From NCBI GenBank assembly GCA_016779585.1, contig JADHNI010000004.1, forward strand, positions 1-64,000: a stretch of DNA of 64,000 nt. The letters are read 5' to 3'. The translations under genes were made by a program, and so were the position numbers. Under the pieces are notes generated by a model, which was not told where the DNA came from, made no database searches, and worked only from the letters and a program-made list of their open reading frames with translations. Below, piece by piece: positions 54,495-64,000 of this stretch (its first letter is position 1; each line of letters opens with the position of its first letter). This DNA comes from Pseudomonadales bacterium. GTDB taxonomy: Bacteria > Pseudomonadota > Gammaproteobacteria > Pseudomonadales > Azotimanducaceae.

Positions 54495-57239
54495 ATGATG
54501 TTGAGCCGGATTGTGACGGAACAACCTGTACCTGAAATTGATATCCAGGGGATCACAGATGACAGTCGGCAGGTTAAGGCGGGTGACCTGTTCCTTGCAG
54601 TCCGCGGTGAAACCGTCGATGGCAGGGATTACCTGCAGGATGCCATTCGCAAAGGTGCTCTCGCTGCCGTATGTGAAGCACCGGCACCTGTTTTGACTGA
54701 GATCCCTGTTATTCCGCTGGAAGAGCTCTCCAGCCGTGCCGGTGTCCTCGCTTCGCGTTTTTACGGTGAACCAAGTGAACAGATGACGATCGTTGCTGTG
54801 ACTGGTACCAATGGCAAAACTTCTTTCACGCACCTGCTCGCTAGTGCGCTGCGTTCCAGGCACATTGACTGCGGCCTTGTTGGCACCATGGGTTATGGCC
54901 GACCTGGATCTCTGAAAGATCCGGGCCTGACAACACCGCCGGCTGTAGATCTACAACGCCGATTGAAAGACCTGCTAGTGCAGGGCTGTGAGGTAACGGT
55001 ACTTGAGGCGTCGTCACACGGCATCGTGCAACACCGACTCGCTGGCTGCCAGGTTGATATCGCTGTACTAACGAACATTACCCATGACCACCTGGACTAC
55101 CACAAGACCATGGAGGCATACCGGTCCGCGAAAGAACAGCTGTTCCACCTGCCGGGACTGCGCAGTGCGGTAGTTAACCGGGACGACGAGTTTGCGCCGC
55201 AACTGATCTCAAGATTACCCGGCTCTGTCGAGTGTATCGATTTCAGTATGCAGCCAGGGAAATCGGTTGGTACCAAAGTATCTCTCGAAGCTGTTGTGAT
55301 GCATGAGCGCGGCATGCGTCTCTCGATCAAGTGCCTGGAGGAGGTTGTAAAGGCAGATTTGCCTCTTTTCGGTTCATTCAATGTACAGAATATTCTCGCT
55401 GTCGCCGCTACCCTGGTCGCCATGGGCTGGGCGGGGAGTGATATTGAGCAGGCGCTTGGTGCGCTTGAGCCGGTAGCCGGGAGGATGGAAGTATTGAGCA
55501 GGGCAGGGAAGCCCACCTTCGTTATTGACTACGCGCACACGCCGGATGCGCTGGAGAAAGTCCTCGCCGCAATTCGTGAACACTATCCTGATCGAAACGT
55601 TAACTGCGTGTTTGGTTGTGGCGGTGACAGGGACAAAATGAAGCGTCCGATCATGGGAAGGATCGCGTCGCTGGGTGCAGACCATGTCATCGTCACCAGT
55701 GACAATCCCAGGAGCGAGGATCCCCGGCAGATAATCCGTGAAATTACTGCGGGTATCGAAGGTGAGTACACCATCGAAACGGATCGTGAAGCTGCCATTC
55801 GTCAGGCGCTGTCGTCCTCGGACGAGCAGGACGTCATCCTGCTCGCAGGTAAGGGTCACGAGAACTACCAGGAACTGGCCGGGGGCCGAATTCCTTTCAG
55901 TGATATTGAGGTGGTCAGAACAGCCCTGGGAATCGAAGACGCCATTGTTGGTATTGGCGCAACGGGACTCAGTTATGCCCGATACCTGAAGCGTGCCGGT
56001 CGTAACTTTGTTGTTTACGACGATAAACCCCCTGATTCATCTATCGCTGAGCTGCGTGACATTACTGCGGAAGCTGTCGAAATCAGACCGCTACGTGAGT
56101 TGCAGGCCAACAAGCTCATGCGAGTCTATCTAAGTCCGGGTGTTCCCCTGGCGCAGGAGAACATCCGGCGGGTTCGTGAGGCAGGCGTCCCTGTCCTTGG
56201 AGATGTCGCCATGTTCGGTGAGCTGGCGAGGGCGCCGGTTGTTGCGATAACGGGAACTAACGGCAAGTCCACGGTGGCCCACCTGGTGCATGCCCTCCTG
56301 GCTGATCAGAAAGACAAGGTGGTGCTGGCGGGGAATGTGGGTACGCCGGTCCTTGATGTACTGGCCGATGATACAGACATCTATGTGCTGGAAGCTTCAA
56401 GTTACCAGCTCGAGCTTGCCGACCAGCTGGCTGCTGAAGTTGCTGTCGTGCTGAACCTTAGTCCGGATCACCTGGATCGCTATCCGGATCTCGAGACTTA
56501 TTACCAGACCAAACTGGCGCTGTACGATCATTGCCAATCCGCGGTGATAAACAGGAACCTTGCTGTTGAGGTGAAGTGCGACACGCAGCGTATAGCGACG
56601 TTTGGCACTGACGGTGGAGACAAGGAGGGAGATTTTGGTCTCGTGCAGCGTGACGGTGAGTTCCTGCTGACAAATGGGTCCAGGGAGCTGATATCAGCTG
56701 GTGAACTGCCACTGTCCGGTGTTCACAACCTTGAAAACATCCTCGCGGCTCTTGCGATCGGTTGGTTGCTGGAACTGGATATGGCGCAGATGCTTAAGAC
56801 CCTTGCTGAATTTAAAGGCCTGGCGCATCGAGGCGAACTGGTTGCCGAGTTGGATGGTATCAGGTTCGTCAATGACTCCAAGGCCACGAATCCCGGGGCC
56901 ATGGTGTCGGCTGTCAAGGGAGCCAGAGGTGCGCTACATCTGATAGCGGGTGGTGATGCGAAGGGGCTGGATTTTGTCGCAGGTGTAAAGAGTATCTCCT
57001 CGTACATTTCGTCCCTGGCGCTGATTGGGGCCAACAGGTCCGAGATGGTGCAGTCACTGGCTGAGCTGGATGTTAAAGACTGTGCTTCGATGGATGAGGC
57101 CGTTCGGTATCTCGCGGCAAAAGCCCGCGACGGAGATACGGTTCTGCTTTCACCTGGTTGTGCCAGCCTGGATCAGTATGAAAACTACATGGCGCGCGGT
57201 GAAGCATTCCGGGAAGCGGTGAAGGGGCTCGCATCATGA
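54495..57239 (+). CDS. murE-murD: Fused MurE-MurD: UDP-MurNAc-L-Ala-D-Glu meso-DAP ligase plus UDP-MurNAc-L-Ala D-Glu ligase
   Basis: One 914-codon frame with two complete Mur ligases. Residues 1 to about 478 are MurE: ITDDSRQVKAGDLFLAVRG, P-loop GTNGKTS (104-110), LEASSHGIVQHR, FVIDYAHTPDALEKVL, the meso-DAP motif DNPR (about 403) and LLAGKGHENYQ. From about 480 follows MurD: a Rossmann start (IVGIGATGLSYARYLKRAG), P-loop GTNGKST (587 on), LEASSYQLELAD, LNLSPDHLDRYPD, RFVNDSKATNPGAM and LLSPGCASLDQYENYMARGEAF. There is no linker: MurE ends VRTAL and MurD begins within a few residues. murF and mraY, normally between them, are absent. MurD acts before MurE in the pathway, so the fusion could channel the intermediate. 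ftsW overlaps the end by 4 bases. Confidence 0.96.
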   Translation: MMLSRIVTEQPVPEIDIQGITDDSRQVKAGDLFLAVRGETVDGRDYLQDAIRKGALAAVCEAPAPVLTEIPVIPLEELSSRAGVLASRFYGEPSEQMTIVAVTGTNGKTSFTHLLASALRSRHIDCGLVGTMGYGRPGSLKDPGLTTPPAVDLQRRLKDLLVQGCEVTVLEASSHGIVQHRLAGCQVDIAVLTNITHDHLDYHKTMEAYRSAKEQLFHLPGLRSAVVNRDDEFAPQLISRLPGSVECIDFSMQPGKSVGTKVSLEAVVMHERGMRLSIKCLEEVVKADLPLFGSFNVQNILAVAATLVAMGWAGSDIEQALGALEPVAGRMEVLSRAGKPTFVIDYAHTPDALEKVLAAIREHYPDRNVNCVFGCGGDRDKMKRPIMGRIASLGADHVIVTSDNPRSEDPRQIIREITAGIEGEYTIETDREAAIRQALSSSDEQDVILLAGKGHENYQELAGGRIPFSDIEVVRTALGIEDAIVGIGATGLSYARYLKRAGRNFVVYDDKPPDSSIAELRDITAEAVEIRPLRELQANKLMRVYLSPGVPLAQENIRRVREAGVPVLGDVAMFGELARAPVVAITGTNGKSTVAHLVHALLADQKDKVVLAGNVGTPVLDVLADDTDIYVLEASSYQLELADQLAAEVAVVLNLSPDHLDRYPDLETYYQTKLALYDHCQSAVINRNLAVEVKCDTQRIATFGTDGGDKEGDFGLVQRDGEFLLTNGSRELISAGELPLSGVHNLENILAALAIGWLLELDMAQMLKTLAEFKGLAHRGELVAELDGIRFVNDSKATNPGAMVSAVKGARGALHLIAGGDAKGLDFVAGVKSISSYISSLALIGANRSEMVQSLAELDVKDCASMDEAVRYLAAKARDGDTVLLSPGCASLDQYENYMARGEAFREAVKGLAS

Positions 57240-58432
57240 GTATGGCGAGAAAATCTCATGCTGCCCTAAGGACACCGGAGCTGCCATCTCTTGGACAGTG
57301 TCCGGTTGATCCTGTCATTGCCGGGATTGCAGTGTTCCTGATGCTTTACGGATTGGTCATGGTTGGATCAGCTTCCATGGAGGTTGGTGCCAAGACCTAT
57401 GGCAATGCATTCCACCTGCTGACACGTCACGGGGTATACCTCCTGATCGCGGGTCTGGCCGCAGTGCTTGCCATCAGTGTGCCGGTGCAGGTCTGGCAGC
57501 GGTGGGATGCGGGGTTGCTGGGGTTTGCGTTCCTCTTGCTCGTTGTCGTACTGCTTCCGGGTATTGGCAAGGAGGTTAATGGTTCTACTCGCTGGATCGC
57601 ACTTGGCCCCTTCAGTCTGCAGGGCTCCGAATTCGTCAAGCTGTTCGTCATGATCTACATGGCCGGGTATCTGGTGCGTCGAGCAGAGGAAATCGAAACT
57701 TCGCTCAGCGGCTTTGCAAAACCGTTAGTCGTCTTGACGCTGATCGTGCTATTGCTCCTCGGCCAGCCGGACTTCGGGGCAGCGATTGTGATTATCAGCG
57801 CTGCGATCGGCATGATTTTCCTTGCCGGTGTGCCCTACCGCTTCTTCCTGCCGTTGGTTGCGCTTTGTGTTTCAGCTGTTGCCCTGATCGCAACATTGCA
57901 ACCTTACCGGCTGGCAAGGTTGACGGCCTTTGCGGACCCCTGGGAACACCAGTTTGGCAGCGGATACCAACTGACCCAGGCTTTGATCGCCTTTGGGCGC
58001 GGTGAGTGGTTTGGGCTAGGTCTTGGCAACAGCATCCAGAAACTCTTCTTCCTGCCCGAAGCCCACACTGACTTCCTCTTTTCAATTATTGCTGAAGAGC
58101 TGGGCATCGTCGGTGCAGGTCTGGTGATACTGCTTTTTGCAGCGCTGGTGATTCGTGGTCTCACGATTGGTAACGAGGCCAGGAGTAAGTCGCTCATGTT
58201 TCATGCCTACCTGGCTTATGGTCTCTCTCTGATCCTCGGTATCCAGGCAAGCATTAACCTTGGCGTAAATCTCGGTGTGCTCCCGACCAAGGGATTGACC
58301 CTGCCTCTCATGAGTTATGGCGGTAACAGCCTGATTGTCAGCTGCATGATGATCGCCATCCTGCTGAGAATTGATTTTGAAACTCGTCAGGCTGCGACCT
58401 CGGAGACTAAAAAGGGACGTCGCAATGGCTAA
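57236..58432 (+). CDS. ftsW: Septal peptidoglycan glycosyltransferase FtsW
   Basis: SEDS-family polymerase of lipid II that works with FtsI. 398 residues, about ten membrane segments, with [38 protein letters not shown] (catalytic Asp region), [31 protein letters not shown] and [11 protein letters not shown]. murG, which normally follows, is absent; murC starts 8 bases before its end. Confidence 0.97.
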   Translation: MSMARKSHAALRTPELPSLGQCPVDPVIAGIAVFLMLYGLVMVGSASMEVGAKTYGNAFHLLTRHGVYLLIAGLAAVLAISVPVQVWQRWDAGLLGFAFLLLVVVLLPGIGKEVNGSTRWIALGPFSLQGSEFVKLFVMIYMAGYLVRRAEEIETSLSGFAKPLVVLTLIVLLLLGQPDFGAAIVIISAAIGMIFLAGVPYRFFLPLVALCVSAVALIATLQPYRLARLTAFADPWEHQFGSGYQLTQALIAFGRGEWFGLGLGNSIQKLFFLPEAHTDFLFSIIAEELGIVGAGLVILLFAALVIRGLTIGNEARSKSLMFHAYLAYGLSLILGIQASINLGVNLGVLPTKGLTLPLMSYGGNSLIVSCMMIAILLRIDFETRQAATSETKKGRRNG

Positions 58433-59858
58433 TGTTTTTACTACTGATGTGCCTGAAATGCGTCGAATAAAGCGAATTCATTTCGTTGGTATTGGCGGGG
58501 CGGGTATGTGTGGTATCGCCGAGTTGCTGCTGAACCAGGGTTACCTGATTTCGGGTTCTGATATCCAGGCTTCGCCGGTCACGGAGCGGCTGGTATCCAT
58601 GGGTGCTGAGGTGAACATTGGTCACAGCAAGCTGAATATTGAAGGTGCTGATGTCATTGTGACATCCAGCGCCATTGATCCTGATAATCCGGAACTGGTG
58701 GCTGCAAACGAACTCAGGACTCCGGTTGTTCGCCGTGCAGAAATGCTTGGTGAGCTGATGCGTTACCGCCATGGTATCGCCGTCGCGGGTACTCACGGCA
58801 AGACAACCACAACCAGCCTGATTGCATCAGTATTCAGGGAAGCCTCCCTGGACCCGACCTTCGTTATAGGCGGCCTGCTGAACAGTGCGGCGAGTAATGC
58901 ACAGCTGGGTGCTTCCCGCTACATGATTGCGGAAGCGGATGAAAGCGATGCTTCCTTTCTGCACTTGCAGCCGATGATCGCCGTGCTGACAAACGTCGAT
59001 AAAGATCACCTGGCGAACTATGAAGGTAGCTTCGAGAAGCTTAAGTCCGCATTCGTGGAGTTTGTTCACAACCTGCCATTTTACGGGCTGTTGGTAGCGT
59101 GTGTTGATGACCCCGTTGTGAAATCACTGCTCCCCAGGGTTCAAAGACCAATTCTGACCTACGGTTTTGATGAAGCCGCAGACTTCAGGGCGGAAATACA
59201 TCGGCAGGAAGGGCTGGTATCTGAATTCACAGTACATCGCGGACCGCATGGAGGCAACCTCAAGGTCAGGTTAAATATGCCTGGCAGGGTAAACATCCTG
59301 AACGCTCTGGCTGCGGTTGCGATAGCAACTGATGAAGGCATTGCGGACGACAAGATAATCAGCGGGCTGGAGAAATTCGAAGGTGTCTCAAGGCGCTTTC
59401 AGGTGCACGGCCGCTTCCAGCTTGACGACGGTGAGTTTCAGCTCGTTGATGACTACGGTCACCATCCCAATGAAGTGAAGGCCATGATCGAAGCAGTCCG
59501 TAAAGGCTGGCCCGATGCCCGGCTGGTGATGGTTTACCAGCCGCACCGATACACCCGCACCATGGAACTCTTTGACCAGTTCGTCGATGTCCTGGGGCGC
59601 GTGGATCAGTTGCTGCTTTTGGAAACGTATGCAGCCGGTGAGATGCCCATTGAAGGTGCTGCGGGTACCGATCTTTACCAGCAACTGAAACTTCGGACTG
59701 ATACGCCGGTTTCCTTTGTGGAAACGATTCATGAGGTCCCCGCTGTGCTTGAGTCAATGGTGCAGGCAGGTGATCTCGTGATGACGCAGGGTGCTGGTGA
59801 AACCGCAAATCTGGCAAGGATCCTCACCAAGCGGTGGGCAGAGCGGAGGGTGCAATGA
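58425..59858 (+). CDS. murC: UDP-N-acetylmuramate--L-alanine ligase
   Basis: It adds L-Ala to UDP-MurNAc, the step before MurD. 477 residues with [24 protein letters not shown]-loop [26 protein letters not shown] and [14 protein letters not shown]. The ATG has AAGGGACG upstream and lies inside the end of ftsW. Its stop shares ATGA with ftsQ, where ddl normally sits. Confidence 0.97.
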   Translation: MANVFTTDVPEMRRIKRIHFVGIGGAGMCGIAELLLNQGYLISGSDIQASPVTERLVSMGAEVNIGHSKLNIEGADVIVTSSAIDPDNPELVAANELRTPVVRRAEMLGELMRYRHGIAVAGTHGKTTTTSLIASVFREASLDPTFVIGGLLNSAASNAQLGASRYMIAEADESDASFLHLQPMIAVLTNVDKDHLANYEGSFEKLKSAFVEFVHNLPFYGLLVACVDDPVVKSLLPRVQRPILTYGFDEAADFRAEIHRQEGLVSEFTVHRGPHGGNLKVRLNMPGRVNILNALAAVAIATDEGIADDKIISGLEKFEGVSRRFQVHGRFQLDDGEFQLVDDYGHHPNEVKAMIEAVRKGWPDARLVMVYQPHRYTRTMELFDQFVDVLGRVDQLLLLETYAAGEMPIEGAAGTDLYQQLKLRTDTPVSFVETIHEVPAVLESMVQAGDLVMTQGAGETANLARILTKRWAERRVQ

Positions 59859-60583
59859 GACTGGTACCCGTAACAGCTTTCCTGGTCGCCGTTGTGACAG
59901 TGGTTAGTCTCCTGTCGTTTGCAGTGGTTTCGATTGATCGATCTGCTATTGAGCGAGTGTCCATCGTGGGTGACCTGTCACCAGAGCAGCTCGCATCGCT
60001 GAAAAAAAACCTCGACGACCTGAAATTGGCAGAAGTTGAACCCGCTGACATCCGTGAAATCGTTTCGGACCTGGAGTGGGTACACCACGCCAACGTGCGC
60101 AAAGGCTGGCCCTCAGGTGTGGATCTTGAAGTCCACGTGGAGAAGGTGATCGCCTACTGGAACGACAAGGGTTTCATCAACGAAGAGGGGGGCTCGCTGT
60201 ATTCGAACCTGATCGTTGGTGGTGACTTGCCGCACCTTTATGGTCCCGTTGGTTCAGAGCAGGAAGTTATGGATCAGTACCAGCAGCTTAGCGGCATGCT
60301 CAGCAAGTATGGCCACGAAATCAAGGTGCTCAAGGTCACTGAAAGGGGCTCCTGGTCGATAGAAACCGAGGAGGGTGTTGAGGTGCTTCTCGGCAAAGAG
60401 GACCTGAAGGCTCGGATGAAAAGATTTCTTGTGGTGAGTGAACGTCTGCGTATGCAGGGCAACTCACGCGAGGTCGATCGTATGGATGCGCGATACATGA
60501 ACGGTGTTGCCGTGGAATTTGCAGATAACAATCACATGAAACTTGCAGAAGTAAATAACAGTGTAGGGGAACAAAGCTTATGA
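59855..60583 (+). CDS. ftsQ: Cell division protein FtsQ
   Basis: A bitopic divisome scaffold that recruits FtsLB. 242 residues: a very short cytoplasmic tail (MRLVP), a membrane helix, a POTRA domain ([22 protein letters not shown]) and the beta domain ([46 protein letters not shown]). GGAGGG lies 6 bases upstream. The cytoplasmic tail is much shorter than in E. coli. Confidence 0.95.
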   Translation: MRLVPVTAFLVAVVTVVSLLSFAVVSIDRSAIERVSIVGDLSPEQLASLKKNLDDLKLAEVEPADIREIVSDLEWVHHANVRKGWPSGVDLEVHVEKVIAYWNDKGFINEEGGSLYSNLIVGGDLPHLYGPVGSEQEVMDQYQQLSGMLSKYGHEIKVLKVTERGSWSIETEEGVEVLLGKEDLKARMKRFLVVSERLRMQGNSREVDRMDARYMNGVAVEFADNNHMKLAEVNNSVGEQSL

Positions 60584-61812
60584 CTAGTTCAACAGGTGGT
60601 CGCATGATCGTCGGTCTGGACATAGGGACGTCTAAAGTCGTCGCTATCGTCGCAGAAGTGGGACTTGATGGTGAGGTTGAGATTGTCGGTATTGGCAGCC
60701 ACCCGTCCCGTGGATTGAAGAAAGGCGTGGTGGTCAATATCGAATCCACGGTGCAATCCATCCAGCGGGCGGTGGAAGAAGCCGAGCTGATGGCAGGCTG
60801 CCAGATCCACTCAGTCTATGCAGGCATTGCGGGGAGCCATATTCGCAGCCTCAATTCCCACGGGATCGTGGCGATTCGGGATAAAGAAGTGTTCCAGCCG
60901 GACATTGATCGTGTCATCGATGCCGCCCAGGCCGTCGCTATTCCGGCTGACCAGAAGATTCTGCACATCCTGCCGCAGGAGTATGTCATTGATAACCAGG
61001 AGGGCGTTAAAGAGCCGCTTGGTATGTCTGGTGTACGCCTGGAGGCCAAGGTTCATCTTGTTACCTGTGCTGTGAACGCTGCCCAGAATATCGAGAAGTG
61101 CATCCGCAAGTGCGGTCTTCTTGTCGAAGACATCATCCTGGAACAACTGGCTTCAGGTTATGCCGTGCTGACAGAAGACGAAAAAGACCTTGGTGTCTGC
61201 ATCGTGGATATCGGTGGTGGTACTACCGATATTGCAGTGTTCGTGGATGGCGCCATTCGACACACCGCTGTAATCCCCATTGCGGGTGACCAGGTTACTA
61301 ATGATATCGCCATGGCGCTGCGGACCCCTACACCGCACGCCGAGGAAATAAAGATCAAGTATGCCTGTGCTCTTGCAAGTCTTGCTGGTGAAAACGAAAC
61401 CGTAAAAGTACCGAGTGTTGGTGATCGTCAGGATCGTGATTTGTCCCGGCAGGCGCTGGCTGAGGTTGTTGAGCCCAGGTACGACGAATTGTTCACACTG
61501 GTTCAGGCAGAACTGCGTCGCAGCGGGTTTGAAGATTTAATTGCAGCCGGCATCGTAATTACCGGTGGTACGTCAAAAATTGAAGGGGCGGTGGAACTCG
61601 CTGAAGAGATTTTCCACATGCCTGTCAGCCTTGGTAAGCCGAAAAATGTATCGGGCCTGGCAGACATCGTAAGGAATCCGATTTACTCCACCGCCGTCGG
61701 GCTCTTGCAGTACGGCGCCAAGCAGCAGACAGAGGAAGTCGTTGTACCGGTTGCAGCGGGGATGGATGGAATGATGGGCCGGGTGAAAAGCTGGTTCATG
61801 GGTAATTATTAA
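60580..61812 (+). CDS. ftsA: Cell division actin FtsA
   Basis: An actin-like protein that anchors FtsZ to the membrane and links it to the late divisome. 410 residues with MIVGLDIGTSKVVAIV, the 1C domain (GVVVNIESTVQSIQRAVEEAELMAG), [34 protein letters not shown] and a C-terminal amphipathic helix (MMGRVKSWFMGNY). It overlaps ftsQ by 4 bases. Confidence 0.98.
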   Translation: MTSSTGGRMIVGLDIGTSKVVAIVAEVGLDGEVEIVGIGSHPSRGLKKGVVVNIESTVQSIQRAVEEAELMAGCQIHSVYAGIAGSHIRSLNSHGIVAIRDKEVFQPDIDRVIDAAQAVAIPADQKILHILPQEYVIDNQEGVKEPLGMSGVRLEAKVHLVTCAVNAAQNIEKCIRKCGLLVEDIILEQLASGYAVLTEDEKDLGVCIVDIGGGTTDIAVFVDGAIRHTAVIPIAGDQVTNDIAMALRTPTPHAEEIKIKYACALASLAGENETVKVPSVGDRQDRDLSRQALAEVVEPRYDELFTLVQAELRRSGFEDLIAAGIVITGGTSKIEGAVELAEEIFHMPVSLGKPKNVSGLADIVRNPIYSTAVGLLQYGAKQQTEEVVVPVAAGMDGMMGRVKSWFMGNY

Positions 61813-61845
61813 AAACAAAACGATCTTAACCTGAGGAGGTTAGCT

Positions 61846-63006
61846 ATGTTTGAAATCGTTGATAGCGCACCGCAGAACGCCGTCATTAAGGTGATCGGTG
61901 TAGGTGGTGGCGGCGGTAACGCCGTTGAGCACATGGTCAGGCAGGACATCCAGGGTGTGGAATTCATCTGCGCCAACACGGATGCCCAGGCGCTCAAAAA
62001 CCTCGGGGCTCGTACACTGCTGCAACTTGGCAGTAACGTGACCCGCGGTCTCGGTGCCGGAGCCAACCCAAATATGGGTAAAGACGCCGCCCTGGAAGAT
62101 CGTGATCGCATCGCCGAAGGACTGGCTGGAGCGGACATGGTCTTTGTGACGGCTGGTATGGGAGGCGGTACCGGGACTGGTGCGGCGCCAATCGTTGCTG
62201 AGATTGCCAAGGAACTTGGCATTCTGACAGTGGCGGTAGTGACCAAACCGTTCATGTTCGAAGGCAAGAAGCGGATGAAAATTGCTGAAGAGGGTATCGT
62301 TGAACTTTCCAAGCATGTTGATTCGCTGATCACAATCCCCAACGAAAAGCTGCTCACTATTCTGGGTGAGAACACACCACTGCTAGAGGCTTTTGGTTCC
62401 GTTGATGACGTACTATCTGGTGCAGTTCAGGGTATTGCAGACCTGATCATTCGCCCAGGCATGATTAACGTGGACTTTGCCGATGTTCGTACCGTGATGT
62501 CCGAGATGGGCATGGCGATGATGGGCAGTGGTTTTGCTTCAGGAGAAGGACGAGCCCGGGAAGCTGCAGAGTCAGCTATTCGCAGTCCGCTGCTTGAAGA
62601 TGTGGACTTTAATGGAGCCCGGGGCGTCCTGGTCAATATCGCCGCAGGCAGTGATATCTCGCTGGGTGAATTCTCCGAGGTCGGTGCCACGGTTGAGGAG
62701 TTTGCCTCAGACAATGCGACGGTTGTTGTTGGAACGGTCATCGACGAAACCATGGGTGATGAACTCAGAGTGACGGTCGTTGCAACCGGTCTGGGAAACC
62801 ACGGAGAACTGGAGCGGGCTACAAAAATGTCTGATGAGCTGAAACGAAAGGTCGCCGGTGACGGTGTTCCTGACTACTCAGACTTCGAGCGCCCGACGGT
62901 GATACGAAACGCGGTGGTAAACGGCACCGACGAAGTAGATCTGCAGGCGGAAAAAGACCTGGAATACCTGGATATCCCGGCATTCCTGCGCCGCCAGGCG
63001 GATTAA
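61846..63006 (+). CDS. ftsZ: Cell division tubulin FtsZ
   Basis: The GTPase that forms the division ring. 386 residues: IKVIGVGGGGGNAVEHMV, the tubulin signature GGGTGTGAAPIVAEIAKELG, the T7 loop GMINVDFADVRTVM, and the C-terminal peptide YLDIPAFLRRQAD that binds FtsA and ZipA. The ribosome binding site GAGGAGGTTAGCT before ATG is strong, as suits high expression. Confidence 0.99.
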   Translation: MFEIVDSAPQNAVIKVIGVGGGGGNAVEHMVRQDIQGVEFICANTDAQALKNLGARTLLQLGSNVTRGLGAGANPNMGKDAALEDRDRIAEGLAGADMVFVTAGMGGGTGTGAAPIVAEIAKELGILTVAVVTKPFMFEGKKRMKIAEEGIVELSKHVDSLITIPNEKLLTILGENTPLLEAFGSVDDVLSGAVQGIADLIIRPGMINVDFADVRTVMSEMGMAMMGSGFASGEGRAREAAESAIRSPLLEDVDFNGARGVLVNIAAGSDISLGEFSEVGATVEEFASDNATVVVGTVIDETMGDELRVTVVATGLGNHGELERATKMSDELKRKVAGDGVPDYSDFERPTVIRNAVVNGTDEVDLQAEKDLEYLDIPAFLRRQAD

Positions 63007-63229
63007 AGATGCAGGAAAACATCCTTTTCGGCCAATTTTCGGTTTGTTAGCAGCTACTAACTGCTGATCAGGTCAAAAAAGGGGTTTTTCTGCAACTTTT
63101 TTCGCTTTTTGCAGTCTTAGTGTGAGGTTGCTTGCAACTCGCGCCTATGGGGGATGAAACGCGGTTCGGCGTGGAGCTTGGCTTCGGTTTCTGTTAGTAT
63201 TCGCGCCGCATTTGGGGACAACAACAAGA

Positions 63230-64000
63230 ATGATCAAACAACAGACGCTAAAGAACGTCATTCGTGCGACCGGTGTTGGTCTGCACACCGGTGAAAAGAT
63301 CTATCTGACGCTCAGACCTGCACCAGCAGACACAGGTATCGTGTTTGTCCGCGTAGATTCAGAGCCCGTGGTAGAGATACCCGCCCTCACTGAATTTGTT
63401 GGTGACACGACGCTGTCTACCACGATAGTAAAAGATGGCCAGCCGATCTCAACGATCGAACACCTGATGTCAGCCTTCAGTGGTCTCAGTATCGACAACG
63501 CCTACGTAGAGGTGAGTGGTCCTGAGATGCCAATCATGGATGGTAGCGCGGCAACTTTTGTATTCCTCATTCAATCGGCCGGAATTGAAACGCAAAATGC
63601 CCCCAAGAGATTCATCCGCATCAAGAAAACTGTACAGATTACTGACGAAGAGAGTGAACGCTCTTATGGTCAGTCGGTCACATTAAAGCCTTATGATGGC
63701 TTCAAGGTCAGCCATACGATTGTTTATGACAATGCCGTGATCAAGGAGCAGCAGGCGACTGTAGACTTCTCGACAACATCTTTTGTTAAGGAAGTCAGTC
63801 GAGCCCGGACATTTGGACTGATGCAGGACTTTGAGTACCTGCGCGAGCGGAACCTGATTCAGGGCGGCAGCCTGGATAATGCTGTTGTGGTTGATGACTA
63901 CCGGATCCTCAATGACGACGGACTGCGTCACGAGGATGAATTTGTTCGACACAAGATCCTTGACGCTATTGGTGACCTCTACCTCCTCGGTTACAGCGTC
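63230..64000 (+). CDS. lpxC: UDP-3-O-acyl-N-acetylglucosamine deacetylase LpxC (3' end outside window)
   Basis: The committed zinc deacetylase of lipid A synthesis. 257 codons to the window edge, without a stop. Zinc ligands and motifs are visible: [67 protein letters not shown] and the late [21 protein letters not shown]. The 223-base gap after ftsZ has an inverted repeat CTGCAA/TTGCAG (63090-63114) and a TTGC-TT-GCAA dyad (63128-63137), but no clear terminator. Confidence 0.98.
   Translation, partial: MIKQQTLKNVIRATGVGLHTGEKIYLTLRPAPADTGIVFVRVDSEPVVEIPALTEFVGDTTLSTTIVKDGQPISTIEHLMSAFSGLSIDNAYVEVSGPEMPIMDGSAATFVFLIQSAGIETQNAPKRFIRIKKTVQITDEESERSYGQSVTLKPYDGFKVSHTIVYDNAVIKEQQATVDFSTTSFVKEVSRARTFGLMQDFEYLRERNLIQGGSLDNAVVVDDYRILNDDGLRHEDEFVRHKILDAIGDLYLLGYSV

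Noticed and set aside
54495-59858. Assembly collapse as sole cause of the missing murF, mraY, murG and ddl
   Set aside because: Three separate joins, each with clean frames or short translational overlaps, would be needed. It cannot be excluded without reads, so it is kept as the main test.

Overview
The window comes from the chromosome of a gammaproteobacterium. From about 12.5 kb to the right edge the genes follow closely the order known from Pseudomonas: gatCAB, mreBCD-maf-rng-yhdP-nit, darP, npr-rapZ-ptsN-hpf-rpoN-lptBAC-yrbG, mlaFEDCB-ibaG-murA-hisGD, zapE, rplM-rpsI, petABC, sspAB, dolP-yraN-lpoA, rsmI-rnpB and the dcw division/cell-wall cluster up to lpxC. LPS export, Mla lipid transport, a Rieske/cytochrome bc1 complex, meso-DAP-type MurE and SspB all fit a Gram-negative aerobe. 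No CRISPR array, IS element, prophage or integrase was seen.

Layout. 1-430: end of rpoD, its terminator, a hairpin and a CAU tRNA. 466-12537 is the more variable part: an M20 peptidase, a panB-panC-coaX vitamin B5/CoA operon, a DUF2723 membrane protein with a GT2-GtrA glycosyltransferase (a likely lipid-linked glycosylation pair), an amidohydrolase, a 60-residue protein, an SDR, a Tat-type VanY peptidase broken by two in-frame stops, an HhH-membrane protein and a DUF1499 protein. 12534-25875: gatCAB, then divergent mreBCD-maf-rng-yhdP-nit. 25372-33833 (minus): darP, mgtE, the nitrogen PTS group, rpoN and Lpt genes. 34001-42659: Mla operon, murA, hisGD, zapE, rplM-rpsI. 42858-50336: petABC, sspAB, dolP, yraN, lpoA, rsmI. 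50383-64000: rnpB and the dcw cluster, ending inside lpxC.

The most unusual feature is the dcw cluster. murE and murD are one 914-codon reading frame, and murF and mraY, which normally lie between them, are gone. murG is missing between ftsW and murC, and ddl between murC and ftsQ. The new junctions are tight translational overlaps, which argues for an evolved arrangement. Other conserved blocks also lack members: kdsD-kdsC between yrbG and lptC, the diaA/gmhA-type gene between dolP and yraN, tldD/pmbA around nit-darP, and hisC after hisD. These genes may lie elsewhere in the genome; the window cannot tell.

Smaller oddities: mreC appears to start at ATC behind a perfect Shine-Dalgarno, FtsI has SSQ in place of its SxN motif, a MraZ-type operator array keeps a strict 10-bp register over 70 bp, and three convergent gene pairs share their stop codons in one TTAG/CTAG tetranucleotide.
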